Assembly: GCA_965178635.1 (NCBI GenBank)
Contig: CBCXVT010000030.1
Coordinates: forward strand, 272,116 to 336,115
Length of the DNA stretch: 64,000 nucleotides
From: GCA-2733415 sp965178635
GTDB lineage: Bacteria > Bacteroidota > Bacteroidia > Flavobacteriales > Flavobacteriaceae
Direction: 5' to 3'
Each line of letters begins with the position of its first letter. Within the stretch, counting starts at the first letter, position 1. The notes under the pieces are model-generated. The model did no database searches. It was not told where the DNA came from and worked only from the letters and a program-made list of their open reading frames with translations. This document shows positions 33,360 through 41,211 of the stretch, in pieces. Position numbers and translations under genes: made by a program.

Positions 33360-34132
33360 GACGCAAGTACTGTTTTGTGCAATTCATTCTGTAAAGACGT
33401 AACTTGTTCTCTGTGCGAAACAACTTCACCTAAAACAATTATTGCTGGGTTAGAGAGTTGGTTTTTAGATACAACCTCTTCTATTGTATCAACAGTACCA
33501 ATTCCTATTTTTTCTTTTTTAGTTGTACCATCTTGAATAATTGCTACTGGTAATTTGTTTTTTCCTTGTGCCTGAAACAGATTTACTATTTCAGGTAGTT
33601 TAGCCATCCCCATTAAAATTACTACAGTTGCATTTGATTTTGCAGCTAAAGCGACATCTTCAGAAAGTTTATGCTGTTTTGTTGTCCCTGTAATGACCCA
33701 AAAACTTTCTGAACTCCCACGTTTTGTTAAAGGGATATTCTGATAAGCTGGTACCGCTAATGACGATGATATACCTGGTACTACTGCAGTTTCTAAACCA
33801 TAACTAGCCGCATATTCCATCTCTTCTGCACCGCGTCCGAAAATAAACGGGTCACCACCTTTTAAGCGTACAACATGTCCATTAGATTTTGCTCTACTTA
33901 CAATCAGCTCGTTTATTTGGTCTTGATGGTATTTGTAACAGCCTCTACGCTTACCAACAAAAATATGCTCAGTATTAGCTTTTGTATAATCCAGCAAATC
34001 AATATTTACTAAAGCGTCATATAAAACTACATCTGCGTTTTTTAATGCTTTTATAGTTTTTAAAGTGATTAAATCTGAATCACCAGGTCCTGCACCAACT
34101 ACGGTTAATTTTGGATGTATATTAGTTTTCAT
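33353..34132 (-). CDS. cobA: Uroporphyrinogen-III C-methyltransferase
   Basis: SAM-dependent enzyme making precorrin-2, the first step to siroheme. The 259-residue protein has the SUMT signature LTVVGAGPGDSDLITLKTIK, then DVVLYDALVN, RLKGGDPFIFGRGAEE and VVPGISSSLAVPAYQNIPLT. The size is that of stand-alone SUMT. It overlaps the sulfite reductase gene by 11 bases and the next gene by 7, so all three are translationally coupled. The gene order sir-cobA-sirC states its purpose: siroheme for sulfite reduction. Confidence 0.95.
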   Translation of the reverse strand: MKTNIHPKLTVVGAGPGDSDLITLKTIKALKNADVVLYDALVNIDLLDYTKANTEHIFVGKRRGCYKYHQDQINELIVSRAKSNGHVVRLKGGDPFIFGRGAEEMEYAASYGLETAVVPGISSSLAVPAYQNIPLTKRGSSESFWVITGTTKQHKLSEDVALAAKSNATVVILMGMAKLPEIVNLFQAQGKNKLPVAIIQDGTTKKEKIGIGTVDTIEEVVSKNQLSNPAIIVLGEVVSHREQVTSLQNELHKTVLASC

Positions 34133-36230
34133 GCTTAACTTCTTTTAACCTAAATACATCTGCTTTTGAGTAGAACTCTTTTGCTTGTGTCAAGTAGTTT
34201 TTTGCAAATTCTTCAGATGGTTCGTTTTGTTTTAATTGTAATACTAATTCTGCAAAAGTTTCTGTAAGTTCAATAGCTTTAGTTGCAACAAAATGTTCAT
34301 CAAATAATTTAACAATACCAGATTGTGTATTTGTTTTTATTTCTTTAGATGTTAATAAGGCTTTAGCAGTATTTATTAAGGCTGTATACGAATAGTATAT
34401 GCTATCTGACCATTGTTTTTGTACTAATGATTCTTCAGCATTAGCTAATTTTTCTTCACTCTCAAATAATAATGTTGAAACTAAGTCGATAACAACGCCT
34501 GCACATTCTCCAACACCAATAGCTTTAATGTATTTATTATCATGTCCCCAATCAATAAAATCATCATTTTCTAAATTGGTTAAATCGGCTAATGGCTTTA
34601 ATAAATCATAGAAGTATATTTTTCCTAAGCGATCATAGTAATTTATGAATGATTCGTTTTCTAGAACATTATTCTCAAAATCATTTAAGATATGCCTTAA
34701 TGCTTCCGGACCTCTTTTACTTGGTATTTTTATAACCTTATCTGCAAAGCGTCCCTCACCATTTCCTAATACACCACCACCTAATAATATTTGTACTGCT
34801 GGTGCTAATAAAGCACCCACTTTTACTGACATGCCTTGAAAACCAATATGAGCCATATTATGCTGTCCACATGCATTCATACAACCACTAATTTTTATAG
34901 CTACATCTTTATTGTTTACGTACTTTGGGTATTCATCTTTCAATACTTTTTCTAAAACTGATGCAATCCCTGTACTGCTTGAAATTCCTAAATTACAAGT
35001 ATCCGTACCTGGACAAGCTGTAATGTCTTGCGTACTGTTATACCCCAATTCTGTAAAACCTAATTTTTCTAATTCAACATAAAAGAAGGGTAACAAATCT
35101 TCTCTTACATGTCGAATTAGAATATCCTGACGTAAGGTTAATCTGAGTTCATTGTTGGCGTATGTTTTAATTAAATTGGCTAATAATCGTGCTTTGTCTG
35201 TATAGAAATCTCCTAGAAATACTTTTATTCCAATAGCATATAATCCATCTTGTTTTTGTTTTATAACATTTAAGGATTTCCATAATTCAAATGCGTCTTG
35301 ATTTTTAATATCAACTGTAGGAACAACACTGTTGTTTACCTCAATGGCATTATCAAACGCATCTGTATTAATTAGATATGTTTTATAGGCCAATGCTTTT
35401 TGTTCTTCTTCAACTAAGTTTAAAAACTGTTCTAAGCCGAAATCTTTTACTAAGAATTTTAATCTGGCTTTTGCACGTTTAACACGTTCACCATACCTAT
35501 CAAAAACACGTAATACACCTTCAATAAAAGGAATTATTTTATCTGCATCTAAAAACTCATAAGCAACATCTGCATGACGTGGTTGTGATCCTAAACCACC
35601 AGCAAGTAGAACTTTAAAACCTCTGATGGTTTTATCGTTAACACGTTTAGTCTTGGCAATAAAACCTATGTCATGAATAAAACTGATTGCAGAATCATCA
35701 TCTGTACCAGAGAAAGACATTTTAAATTTTCGTCCCATTTCTTGACAGATCGGGTTACGTAAGAAAAACTTAAATGTAGCATCTACATATGGAGATACGT
35801 CAAATACTTCATGTATATCAATCCCAGCAGTTTCTGAGGCGGTAATATTCCTTACAGCATTACCACAAGCCTCACGTAATGTGATATCATTTTTTTCTAA
35901 CTCTGCCCATAACTCCGGAGTTCTGTCTAAGCTTACATGATGTATTTGAATATCTTGACGTGTGGTTATGTGTAAACGCCCTCTTGAATATTCATCGGAA
36001 ACATCAGCTATTCGATGAAGCTGTTCAGATGTAACTCTTCCAAAAGGTAACTTGATGCGTATCATTTGAACTCCGAATTGACGTTGTCCGTACACTCCTC
36101 TCGCTAGACGAAGACTCCTAAAACGTTCTTCATCTATTTTTCCTTCTTTAAATAAACGAATTTTACGTTCTAATTCTAAGATGTCTTTTTCTACTAATGG
36201 ATTTTCTATTTCTGATCTAAAACTTTGCAT
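34122..36230 (-). CDS. Siroheme sulfite (or nitrite) reductase with C-terminal HEPN-like domain
   Basis: A 702-residue protein started at 36230 (MQSFRSEIENPLVEKDILEL). Residues 1 to about 560 form the two-fold ferrodoxin/siroheme reductase: substrate-binding RGRLHITTRQDIQIHHV and LRLTLRQDILIRHV, and cluster/siroheme cysteines in TACPGTDTCNLG (about 407-413) and GCMNACGQH (about 453). The remaining 130-140 residues include LVQKQWSDSIYYSYTALINT, typical of HEPN folds, with no R-x4-6-H nuclease motif. Neighbouring sulfate and siroheme genes argue for sulfite as substrate; nitrite cannot be excluded. A terminator hairpin stands 24 bases before the start, so transcription must read through it. Confidence 0.88.
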   Translation of the reverse strand: MQSFRSEIENPLVEKDILELERKIRLFKEGKIDEERFRSLRLARGVYGQRQFGVQMIRIKLPFGRVTSEQLHRIADVSDEYSRGRLHITTRQDIQIHHVSLDRTPELWAELEKNDITLREACGNAVRNITASETAGIDIHEVFDVSPYVDATFKFFLRNPICQEMGRKFKMSFSGTDDDSAISFIHDIGFIAKTKRVNDKTIRGFKVLLAGGLGSQPRHADVAYEFLDADKIIPFIEGVLRVFDRYGERVKRAKARLKFLVKDFGLEQFLNLVEEEQKALAYKTYLINTDAFDNAIEVNNSVVPTVDIKNQDAFELWKSLNVIKQKQDGLYAIGIKVFLGDFYTDKARLLANLIKTYANNELRLTLRQDILIRHVREDLLPFFYVELEKLGFTELGYNSTQDITACPGTDTCNLGISSSTGIASVLEKVLKDEYPKYVNNKDVAIKISGCMNACGQHNMAHIGFQGMSVKVGALLAPAVQILLGGGVLGNGEGRFADKVIKIPSKRGPEALRHILNDFENNVLENESFINYYDRLGKIYFYDLLKPLADLTNLENDDFIDWGHDNKYIKAIGVGECAGVVIDLVSTLLFESEEKLANAEESLVQKQWSDSIYYSYTALINTAKALLTSKEIKTNTQSGIVKLFDEHFVATKAIELTETFAELVLQLKQNEPSEEFAKNYLTQAKEFYSKADVFRLKEVKHEN

Positions 36231-36253
36231 GTTGTTTTGGTTGTTTTTAGTAT

Positions 36254-36289
36254 AAAAAAAAGCCCTAATGACATTTGTCAAAAGGACTT
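36254..36289 (-). terminator. Intrinsic terminator in the leader of the sulfite reductase gene, candidate attenuator
   Basis: On the reverse strand AAGTCCT, TT, TGAC, loop AAAT, GTCA, TT, AGGGCTT folds with one G-U pair and ends in eight T residues. It stands between cysN and the sulfite reductase gene, 24 bases before the start codon. An upstream segment AAGGACATTTT (near 36322-36312) can pair instead with AAAAAGTCCTT of the left arm, giving a mutually exclusive antiterminator. A short Met/Cys-rich reading frame covers that segment. Confidence 0.75.
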
Positions 36290-36306
36290 TTTAGTAACCA
36301 ACTTAA

Positions 36307-36360
36307 TTAAAAAAATGTCCTTATGTATTTATGAAGTATGTGCATACACCCCATCATCAT
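36307..36360 (-). CDS. Candidate leader peptide, Met/Cys-rich (17 codons)
   Basis: Reading frame MMMGCMHILHKYIRTFF followed by TAA. Four of the first six codons are ATG and one is TGT. It begins 57 bases after the cysN stop and ends 18 bases before the terminator stem. Codons 13-17 contain the sequence able to form an antiterminator with the left terminator arm. This is the layout of amino-acid-responsive transcription attenuation, with methionine and cysteine as the sensed products of this pathway. No SD-like site is visible, which is normal in this phylum. It could still be a chance frame in 186 bases of intergenic DNA. Confidence 0.35.
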   Translation of the reverse strand: MMMGCMHILHKYIRTFF

Positions 36361-36416
36361 TGTTTGTAATCTGTTATTTGAAATTGTACAATTCATATAA
36401 TTATTTCTTAATGTTA

Positions 36417-37664
36417 TTACTTTATAAAGCCAGCACCAACGGTGTTATTTGATTGTGAGTCAATTAAAATAAAAGCACCATTTGTTCTGTGGTTTTCAAA
36501 AGAGTCATAATACATTGGTTTATTTAGTTTAAACGAGACAGAGGCTAAATCGTTCATACTTAAACCTGAAACATCGGTATTAATACCAGAATAGTCAGGG
36601 TTAATTTTATGATGAATTTCATCAACTTTTGCGAGTACTTTATTTACACCGTGTTGAATAATGTATTTGCTTTGAGTAGTCAATTGTTTGCTATCCATCC
36701 AACAAATTGTTGCCGTTAACTGTTTATCAATTTTGGGTAAATCATTTGTTTTTACAATCATATCACCCCTGCTAACATTAATGTCATGTTCTAAAGTAAT
36801 AGTGACAGATGAACGTCTTGCTGCAGTTTGAAATTTGGTGTCATAAAAATAGATGTCTTTAATTTTCGATTTTGTTTGTGATGGTAAAACCACAACATCA
36901 TCACCTACGTTCAATTCACCACCATAAACTTTTCCTGCATAGCCTCTAAAATCATGATACTCTTCTGTTTTTGGCCTAACAACATATTGCACAGGGAATC
37001 TTGGTGTACCTTGATTATAGATGTCAGTTGTGTTTAAATTTTCAAGATGACTTAATAGTGTTTGCCCCTTGTACCAAGGTGTGTTTTCAGATTTATAAAC
37101 TACATTATCACCTTGTAATGCGCTAACAGGAATGAATGTAATTTGTTGCTCTTTATAGCCTCTTTTATTAATTAGTTTTTCAAAATCAGATTTGATAGTA
37201 TTGTATTTTTCTTCAGAAAATTCTACTAAATCCATTTTATTAACTGCAACTATTACATTTTTAATACGTAATAAGTTATTGATGAAAAAATGACGATTGG
37301 TTTGTTCAATGACTCCTTTTCTTGCGTCAATTAGTATAATTGCTGCTTGAGAGGTAGATGCCCCTGTAACCATGTTTCGTGTGTATTCAACATGACCGGG
37401 AGTGTCAGCTATAATATAACTTTTAGTTTCTGTCGAAAAATATATATGTGCAACATCAATGGTAATGCCTTGTTCTCTTTCTGCAACTAAACCATCAGTA
37501 GCTAATGAAAAATCTAAGTAATCATAGCCTTTTTGTTTGCTTGTTTTTTCAATTGCGTCTAGTTTATCACTAGTTAATGATTTTGTGTCATAAAGAATTC
37601 TACCAATCAAGGTGCTTTTACCGTCATCAACACTACCAGCTGTTGCTATTTTTAATACTTCCAT
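36417..37664 (-). CDS. cysN: Sulfate adenylyltransferase subunit 1 (GTPase)
   Basis: GTPase subunit of ATP sulfurylase that drives APS formation with CysD. The 415-residue protein carries GTPase motifs AGSVDDGKSTLIGRILYD (G1), a switch with REQGITIDVAHIYF, IADTPGHVEYTRNMVTGAST (G3) and AVNKMDLVEF (G4), then EF-Tu-like barrels. There is no C-terminal APS kinase (CysC) fusion. It lies 27 bases after cysD. Downstream is the leader region of the sulfite reductase gene. Confidence 0.95.
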   Translation of the reverse strand: MEVLKIATAGSVDDGKSTLIGRILYDTKSLTSDKLDAIEKTSKQKGYDYLDFSLATDGLVAEREQGITIDVAHIYFSTETKSYIIADTPGHVEYTRNMVTGASTSQAAIILIDARKGVIEQTNRHFFINNLLRIKNVIVAVNKMDLVEFSEEKYNTIKSDFEKLINKRGYKEQQITFIPVSALQGDNVVYKSENTPWYKGQTLLSHLENLNTTDIYNQGTPRFPVQYVVRPKTEEYHDFRGYAGKVYGGELNVGDDVVVLPSQTKSKIKDIYFYDTKFQTAARRSSVTITLEHDINVSRGDMIVKTNDLPKIDKQLTATICWMDSKQLTTQSKYIIQHGVNKVLAKVDEIHHKINPDYSGINTDVSGLSMNDLASVSFKLNKPMYYDSFENHRTNGAFILIDSQSNNTVGAGFIK

Positions 37665-37691
37665 AATTTGTTGTTATTGGCTTTTTCTATT

Positions 37692-38591
37692 TTAAAAATA
37701 CCCTTGTTGTTTTCTTTTTTCCATAGCGGCTTCCGAGCGTTTATCATCAATTCTTGCTCCACGTTCAGATAGTGTTGATGCTCTAATTTCTGCAACCACT
37801 TCACTAATCGTTTTTGCATGAGAGTTTACTGCTGCTGTACAACTCATGTCACCTACAGTCCTAAAGCGTACAATACGCTCTTCAATGTGTTCATAGTCTT
37901 CACGGTACACATGCTCAGAGGCAGTCCAAATCATTCCATCTCTTAAAAATGTTTGACGTTTGTGCGAAAAATATATTGATGGAATTTCTAAGTTCTCACG
38001 TTCAATATAGCTCCAAACATCTAACTCTGTCCAATTTGAAATAGGAAATATACGTACGTTTTGTCCATGTTCTATATTGCCGTTAAGCATATCAAATAAT
38101 TCTGGTCGCTGGTTTTTTTCATCCCATTGTCCAAAGTCATCTCGAACAGAAAAAATTCGCTCTTTTGCTCTAGCTTTTTCTTCATCACGTCTGGCACCAC
38201 CAATACAGGCATCAAATTTGAACTCTTCAATGGCATCTAAAAGGGTAGTGGTTTGTAGTGTGTTTCTACTTGAATACTTACCAGATTCCTCTTTTACTTT
38301 TCCTTTATCAATGCTGTCTTGAACATTTCTAACAATTAATTCTAGTCCTAACTCCTTTACTAGTTTATCTCGAAACTCTATTGTTTCTGGGAAGTTGTGC
38401 CCAGTATCTATATGCATTAAAGGAAACGGGATTTTTGCTGGATGAAATGCTTTTTGTGCTAACCTGACTAATGTTATAGAGTCTTTTCCTCCAGAAAATA
38501 GCAATACAGGTTTTTCAAATTGTGCTGCCACTTCTCTAATAATATAAATGGCTTCGTTTTCTAATGGATTTATATGTGCTGTACTTTTCAT
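37692..38591 (-). CDS. cysD: Sulfate adenylyltransferase subunit 2
   Basis: Catalytic PP-loop subunit of ATP sulfurylase. The 299-residue protein shows the PP-loop FSGGKDSITLVRLAQKAF (about residue 33), HIDTGHNFPETIEFRD, GGARRDEEKARAKERIFSVR, and the conserved C-terminus GARIDDKRSEAAMEKRKQQGY. Size and motifs fit CysD, not CysH. It precedes cysN and follows cysH in one operon. Confidence 0.96.
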   Translation of the reverse strand: MKSTAHINPLENEAIYIIREVAAQFEKPVLLFSGGKDSITLVRLAQKAFHPAKIPFPLMHIDTGHNFPETIEFRDKLVKELGLELIVRNVQDSIDKGKVKEESGKYSSRNTLQTTTLLDAIEEFKFDACIGGARRDEEKARAKERIFSVRDDFGQWDEKNQRPELFDMLNGNIEHGQNVRIFPISNWTELDVWSYIERENLEIPSIYFSHKRQTFLRDGMIWTASEHVYREDYEHIEERIVRFRTVGDMSCTAAVNSHAKTISEVVAEIRASTLSERGARIDDKRSEAAMEKRKQQGYF

Positions 38592-38605
38592 TTTACTGTT
38601 TTATT

Positions 38606-39229
38606 TTAAGAATGTAAACCACATTCTCTATTTGCTAATGCTTTTGTGGGGTCATAATATTTTAATTCATTAGGAAGGTTATAATCGTTTAAATATTGAT
38701 CCAATTCTTCATCTGTCCAATGATAGAAAGGGCTAACTTTTAAAATACCATCTTTTGAAAAACTAAATATGTCTAAGCTGTCTCTCAATGCTGTTTGTCC
38801 TTTTCTTAAATTTGTAAACCATACATCTGGTTTGTGCTCATCCATTGCTCTTTTAAATGGTTCAAGTTTCACTTGCTCCGTAAATAATTGATGAAATGGA
38901 TCATCAATAGTTGGTATACCCATTAGAGCATCTCTATATGCTGAGGTTTGTTTTGGTACGTATAAACTAACGTTTAGCTCTAATTTTGAAATTAACTTAT
39001 CGGCATGTTTGTAAGTATTGGGCGTATTATATCCTGTATCACACCAAATAACAGTAATATCGTTTAAAACATTTGTTGTGGCATGTAATATTGTAGCTTC
39101 ATAAGGCCTGAAATTAGTTGTTACTACAGGTTTGTTAGCAAAACTTAATACCCATGAAATAATTTCAAAAGGGGATTTTTGAGCAAATTCGGTATTGTAT
39201 TTATGTAATATTTCTTGTCTATTTTCCAT
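38606..39229 (-). CDS. cysH: Phosphoadenylyl/adenylyl-sulfate reductase
   Basis: Thioredoxin- or glutaredoxin-dependent reductase releasing sulfite from (P)APS. The 207-residue protein has the N-terminal sulfonucleotide fold (VVTTNFRPYEATILHATTNV, VIWCDTGYNTPNTYKHADKL), FTNLRKGQTALRDSLDIFS, and the catalytic C-terminal NRECGLHS with the nucleophilic cysteine. The CC/CxxC pairs that bind the 4Fe-4S cluster of APS reductases are absent, as in PAPS reductases. No APS kinase gene is present nearby, so the true substrate is open. It is the first enzyme gene after DUF2061. Confidence 0.92.
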   Translation of the reverse strand: MENRQEILHKYNTEFAQKSPFEIISWVLSFANKPVVTTNFRPYEATILHATTNVLNDITVIWCDTGYNTPNTYKHADKLISKLELNVSLYVPKQTSAYRDALMGIPTIDDPFHQLFTEQVKLEPFKRAMDEHKPDVWFTNLRKGQTALRDSLDIFSFSKDGILKVSPFYHWTDEELDQYLNDYNLPNELKYYDPTKALANRECGLHS

Positions 39230-39248
39230 TTGATTTTTTTTTTGGTAA

Positions 39249-39491
39249 TTATTTTTGTTTTCCCCATTCTATTGTATTCCATAGTCGTTCATGAAAAAAA
39301 TATAAAAGCATTTTTGATACTAATTCAATTGCTCCTATTGAAAAGGCTAATGTTAATGTACCAGTTATTATCCATGATATAAATATTGTGTCTATTGTTC
39401 CAATAAGCCTCCAGCTTATAGTTTTTAAAAGACTTCTTTTAATCTCTTCCTTATCTTGATTACGTATATTAAATACTAAGTCTAAAATCAT
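39249..39491 (-). CDS. DUF2061 small membrane protein
   Basis: An 80-residue protein with two hydrophobic segments (about 29-46 and 48-66) and the DUF2061 pattern KTISWRLIGTIDTIFISWII and HERLWNTIEWGK. Members of this family are often encoded with sulfate assimilation genes, and their role is unknown. Here it is the first gene of the cysHDN transcript, 48 bases after a promoter and next to an inverted repeat. A transport or membrane-attachment role is only a guess. Confidence 0.85.
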   Translation of the reverse strand: MILDLVFNIRNQDKEEIKRSLLKTISWRLIGTIDTIFISWIITGTLTLAFSIGAIELVSKMLLYFFHERLWNTIEWGKQK

Positions 39492-39510
39492 TTTTCTATA
39501 ATTTATATAA

Positions 39511-39531
39511 ACCCTATCGGTTTAGTAGGGT
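39511..39531. promoter_or_regulatory. Inverted repeat at the predicted cysHDN transcription start
   Basis: ACCCTA (39511-39516) and TAGGGT (39526-39531) are separated by nine bases and lie 7-28 bases downstream of the -7 box, so they straddle or follow the predicted +1. Such a site suits a dimeric repressor. The Rrf2 regulator encoded just upstream is the natural candidate. Binding is inferred. Confidence 0.45.
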
Positions 39532-39538
39532 AATGATG

Positions 39539-39569
39539 CAAATGTAAATACTTTTAATTTACATACAAG
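39539..39569 (-). promoter_or_regulatory. Promoter of the DUF2061-cysH-cysD-cysN operon
   Basis: On the reverse strand CTTG (one mismatch to TTTG), 19 bases and TACATTTG (39546-39539). Spacing is ideal. It lies between the Rrf2 gene and DUF2061. Confidence 0.6.
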
Positions 39570-39604
39570 AAATTTAACGGTCTTTTAAAAAATAAAAATG
39601 AATA

Positions 39605-40015
39605 TTATGTGTTAAGGTCTGCTAATGTGTTATTGCGTAACACATTCAAAGTATTGTCCCTAACTTGAATCATAAGTTTATGAACACTACACGCATTCTC
39701 ATCAGGGCAATCATCACATTTTTCATAGTAATTTAAGCTGACACAAGGTAACATGGCTATAGGGCCTTCTAGAATTCTAATAACATCAGTCATTATAATT
39801 TCGGAAGGATCCTTAAGCAAATAATAACCACCACCTTTTCCTTTTTTAGAACCAAGAAAACCAGCTTTTCTAAGAGAGAGTAATATGCTTTCTAAAAACT
39901 TATGAGATATATTTTCGCTTTTTGATATCGTAGCAATTTGTACAGGCGTATTATCTTGTTGCCTGGCAATATATGCTAGCGCTTTTAATCCGTATTTAGT
40001 CTTTTTAGAAAGCAT
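39605..40015 (-). CDS. Rrf2 family transcriptional regulator
   Basis: A 136-residue winged-helix regulator: MLSKKTKYGLKALAYIARQ, the recognition region ISHKFLESILLSLRKAGFLG and the wing KKGKGGGYYLLKDP. Four cysteines follow in PCVSLNYYEKCDDCPDENAC (C-x8-C-x2-C-x5-C, about 90-110), compatible with a metal or Fe-S sensor as in IscR/NsrR relatives. It is last in the SAM-riboswitch unit metX-thrA-metZ and stands next to the cysHDN promoter, so control of cysteine or sulfur genes is likely (compare CymR of Bacillus, also Rrf2). The ligand is unknown. Confidence 0.88.
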   Translation of the reverse strand: MLSKKTKYGLKALAYIARQQDNTPVQIATISKSENISHKFLESILLSLRKAGFLGSKKGKGGGYYLLKDPSEIIMTDVIRILEGPIAMLPCVSLNYYEKCDDCPDENACSVHKLMIQVRDNTLNVLRNNTLADLNT

Positions 40016-40039
40016 ATTGCTAATATAAAAAAATCTAGC

Positions 40040-41209
40040 TTACTTACTTAATGCTTGAGATAAATCATCAATAATATCTTTAATGTTTTCTAGGCCAACT
40101 GATACACGAACTAAGCCATCTGTAATACTAACCTCTAATCGATCTTCAATATTCAGTTTACTATGAGTTGTAGAAGCTGGGTGTGTTACAATGGTTCTTG
40201 TGTCTCCTAAATTAGCAGATAAAGAGCACATGTTTAAAGCGTTTAAAAATTTTCTACCAGAATCAATCCCTCCTTTAATTTCAAAAGCTACAATTGAACC
40301 TCCTAGTTTCATTTGTTTTTTAGCGACATCATATTGAGGATGGGATTTTAAAAATGGATATTTAACCCAGTTTACTTTTGGAGATTTTTCTAAAAATTTG
40401 GCGACTTCTAATGCATTTTCGCAATGTTTCTCTAATCTAATTGGTAAAGTTTCTAAACTTTTTGAAAGCACCCAAGCATTGAAGGGAGACATGGCTGGAC
40501 CAGTGTTTCTTGCAAATAAATAAATATCTCTAATTAATTCTGAGTTTCCAACCACAATGCCTCCTAAAACACGTCCTTGACCATCCATTAATTTCGTGGC
40601 GGAATGAATTACTAAGCTAGCACCGTGTTCTATTGGATTTTGAATATATGGAGTAGCAAAACAATTATCTACAATCAATATGATATTATGTTTTTTAGCA
40701 ATTGTTCCTAAATAGCTCAAATCAATGATGTCAATAGCTGGGTTGGTAGGCGATTCAACATATAGAATTTTTGTATTAGATGTGATTAAAGCTTCGATAT
40801 TTTCAGGTTTATTAATATCAAAATAACTGGTGGTAATTTGCCATTTAGGTAAATATTTTGTGAATAAAGTATGGGTCGAACCGAATACAGACCTTGCAGA
40901 AATAATATGGTCACCTGAGGATAATAATGCCCCAAAAGTAGAAAATATAGCTGCCATTCCTGTTGCAAAAGCGTAACCAGATTCTGCTCCTTCCATAGCT
41001 GTAACTTTTTCAATAAACTCTGTTGTGTTTGGGTTAGAAAACCTACTGTATAGGTTTTTTTCCTTTTCTTCAGAAAAAGAAGCTCTCATATCCTCAGCAT
41101 CATCAAAAACAAAACTTGATGTTAGATAGAGTGGTGTAGAGTGTTCGCTAAATTGTGTTCTATTTGTTTGCGTACGTATTGCCGCTGTTTGAAAGTTCTG
41201 TGATGCCAT
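40040..41209 (-). CDS. O-acyl(succinyl/acetyl)homoserine sulfhydrylase, PLP family
   Basis: Cys/Met metabolism PLP enzyme of 389 residues. PLP lysine in VIHSATKLMDGQGRVLGG (about residue 205), substrate region YLTSSFVFDDAEDMRASF, and cofactor contacts EGAESGYAFATGMAAI. The MDGQGRVLGG loop resembles MetZ (O-succinylhomoserine sulfhydrylase) more than cystathionine gamma-synthase, so direct sulfhydrylation to homocysteine is favoured. It follows thrA by 2 bases and precedes the Rrf2 gene. The specificity between acetyl and succinyl esters cannot be read here. Confidence 0.88.
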   Translation of the reverse strand: MASQNFQTAAIRTQTNRTQFSEHSTPLYLTSSFVFDDAEDMRASFSEEKEKNLYSRFSNPNTTEFIEKVTAMEGAESGYAFATGMAAIFSTFGALLSSGDHIISARSVFGSTHTLFTKYLPKWQITTSYFDINKPENIEALITSNTKILYVESPTNPAIDIIDLSYLGTIAKKHNIILIVDNCFATPYIQNPIEHGASLVIHSATKLMDGQGRVLGGIVVGNSELIRDIYLFARNTGPAMSPFNAWVLSKSLETLPIRLEKHCENALEVAKFLEKSPKVNWVKYPFLKSHPQYDVAKKQMKLGGSIVAFEIKGGIDSGRKFLNALNMCSLSANLGDTRTIVTHPASTTHSKLNIEDRLEVSITDGLVRVSVGLENIKDIIDDLSQALSK

Positions 41210-41211
41210 TT

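Noticed and set aside
32775..34132. cobA and the precorrin-2 dehydrogenase as part of B12 biosynthesis
   Set aside because: No cbi/cob genes follow, and their coupling to the sulfite reductase gene points to siroheme. The B12 genes here are for uptake.
36225..36452. A 75-codon forward-strand frame in the cysN-sulfite reductase gap
   Set aside because: It is antisense to the leader and terminator and has low-complexity hydrophobic content with no family match.
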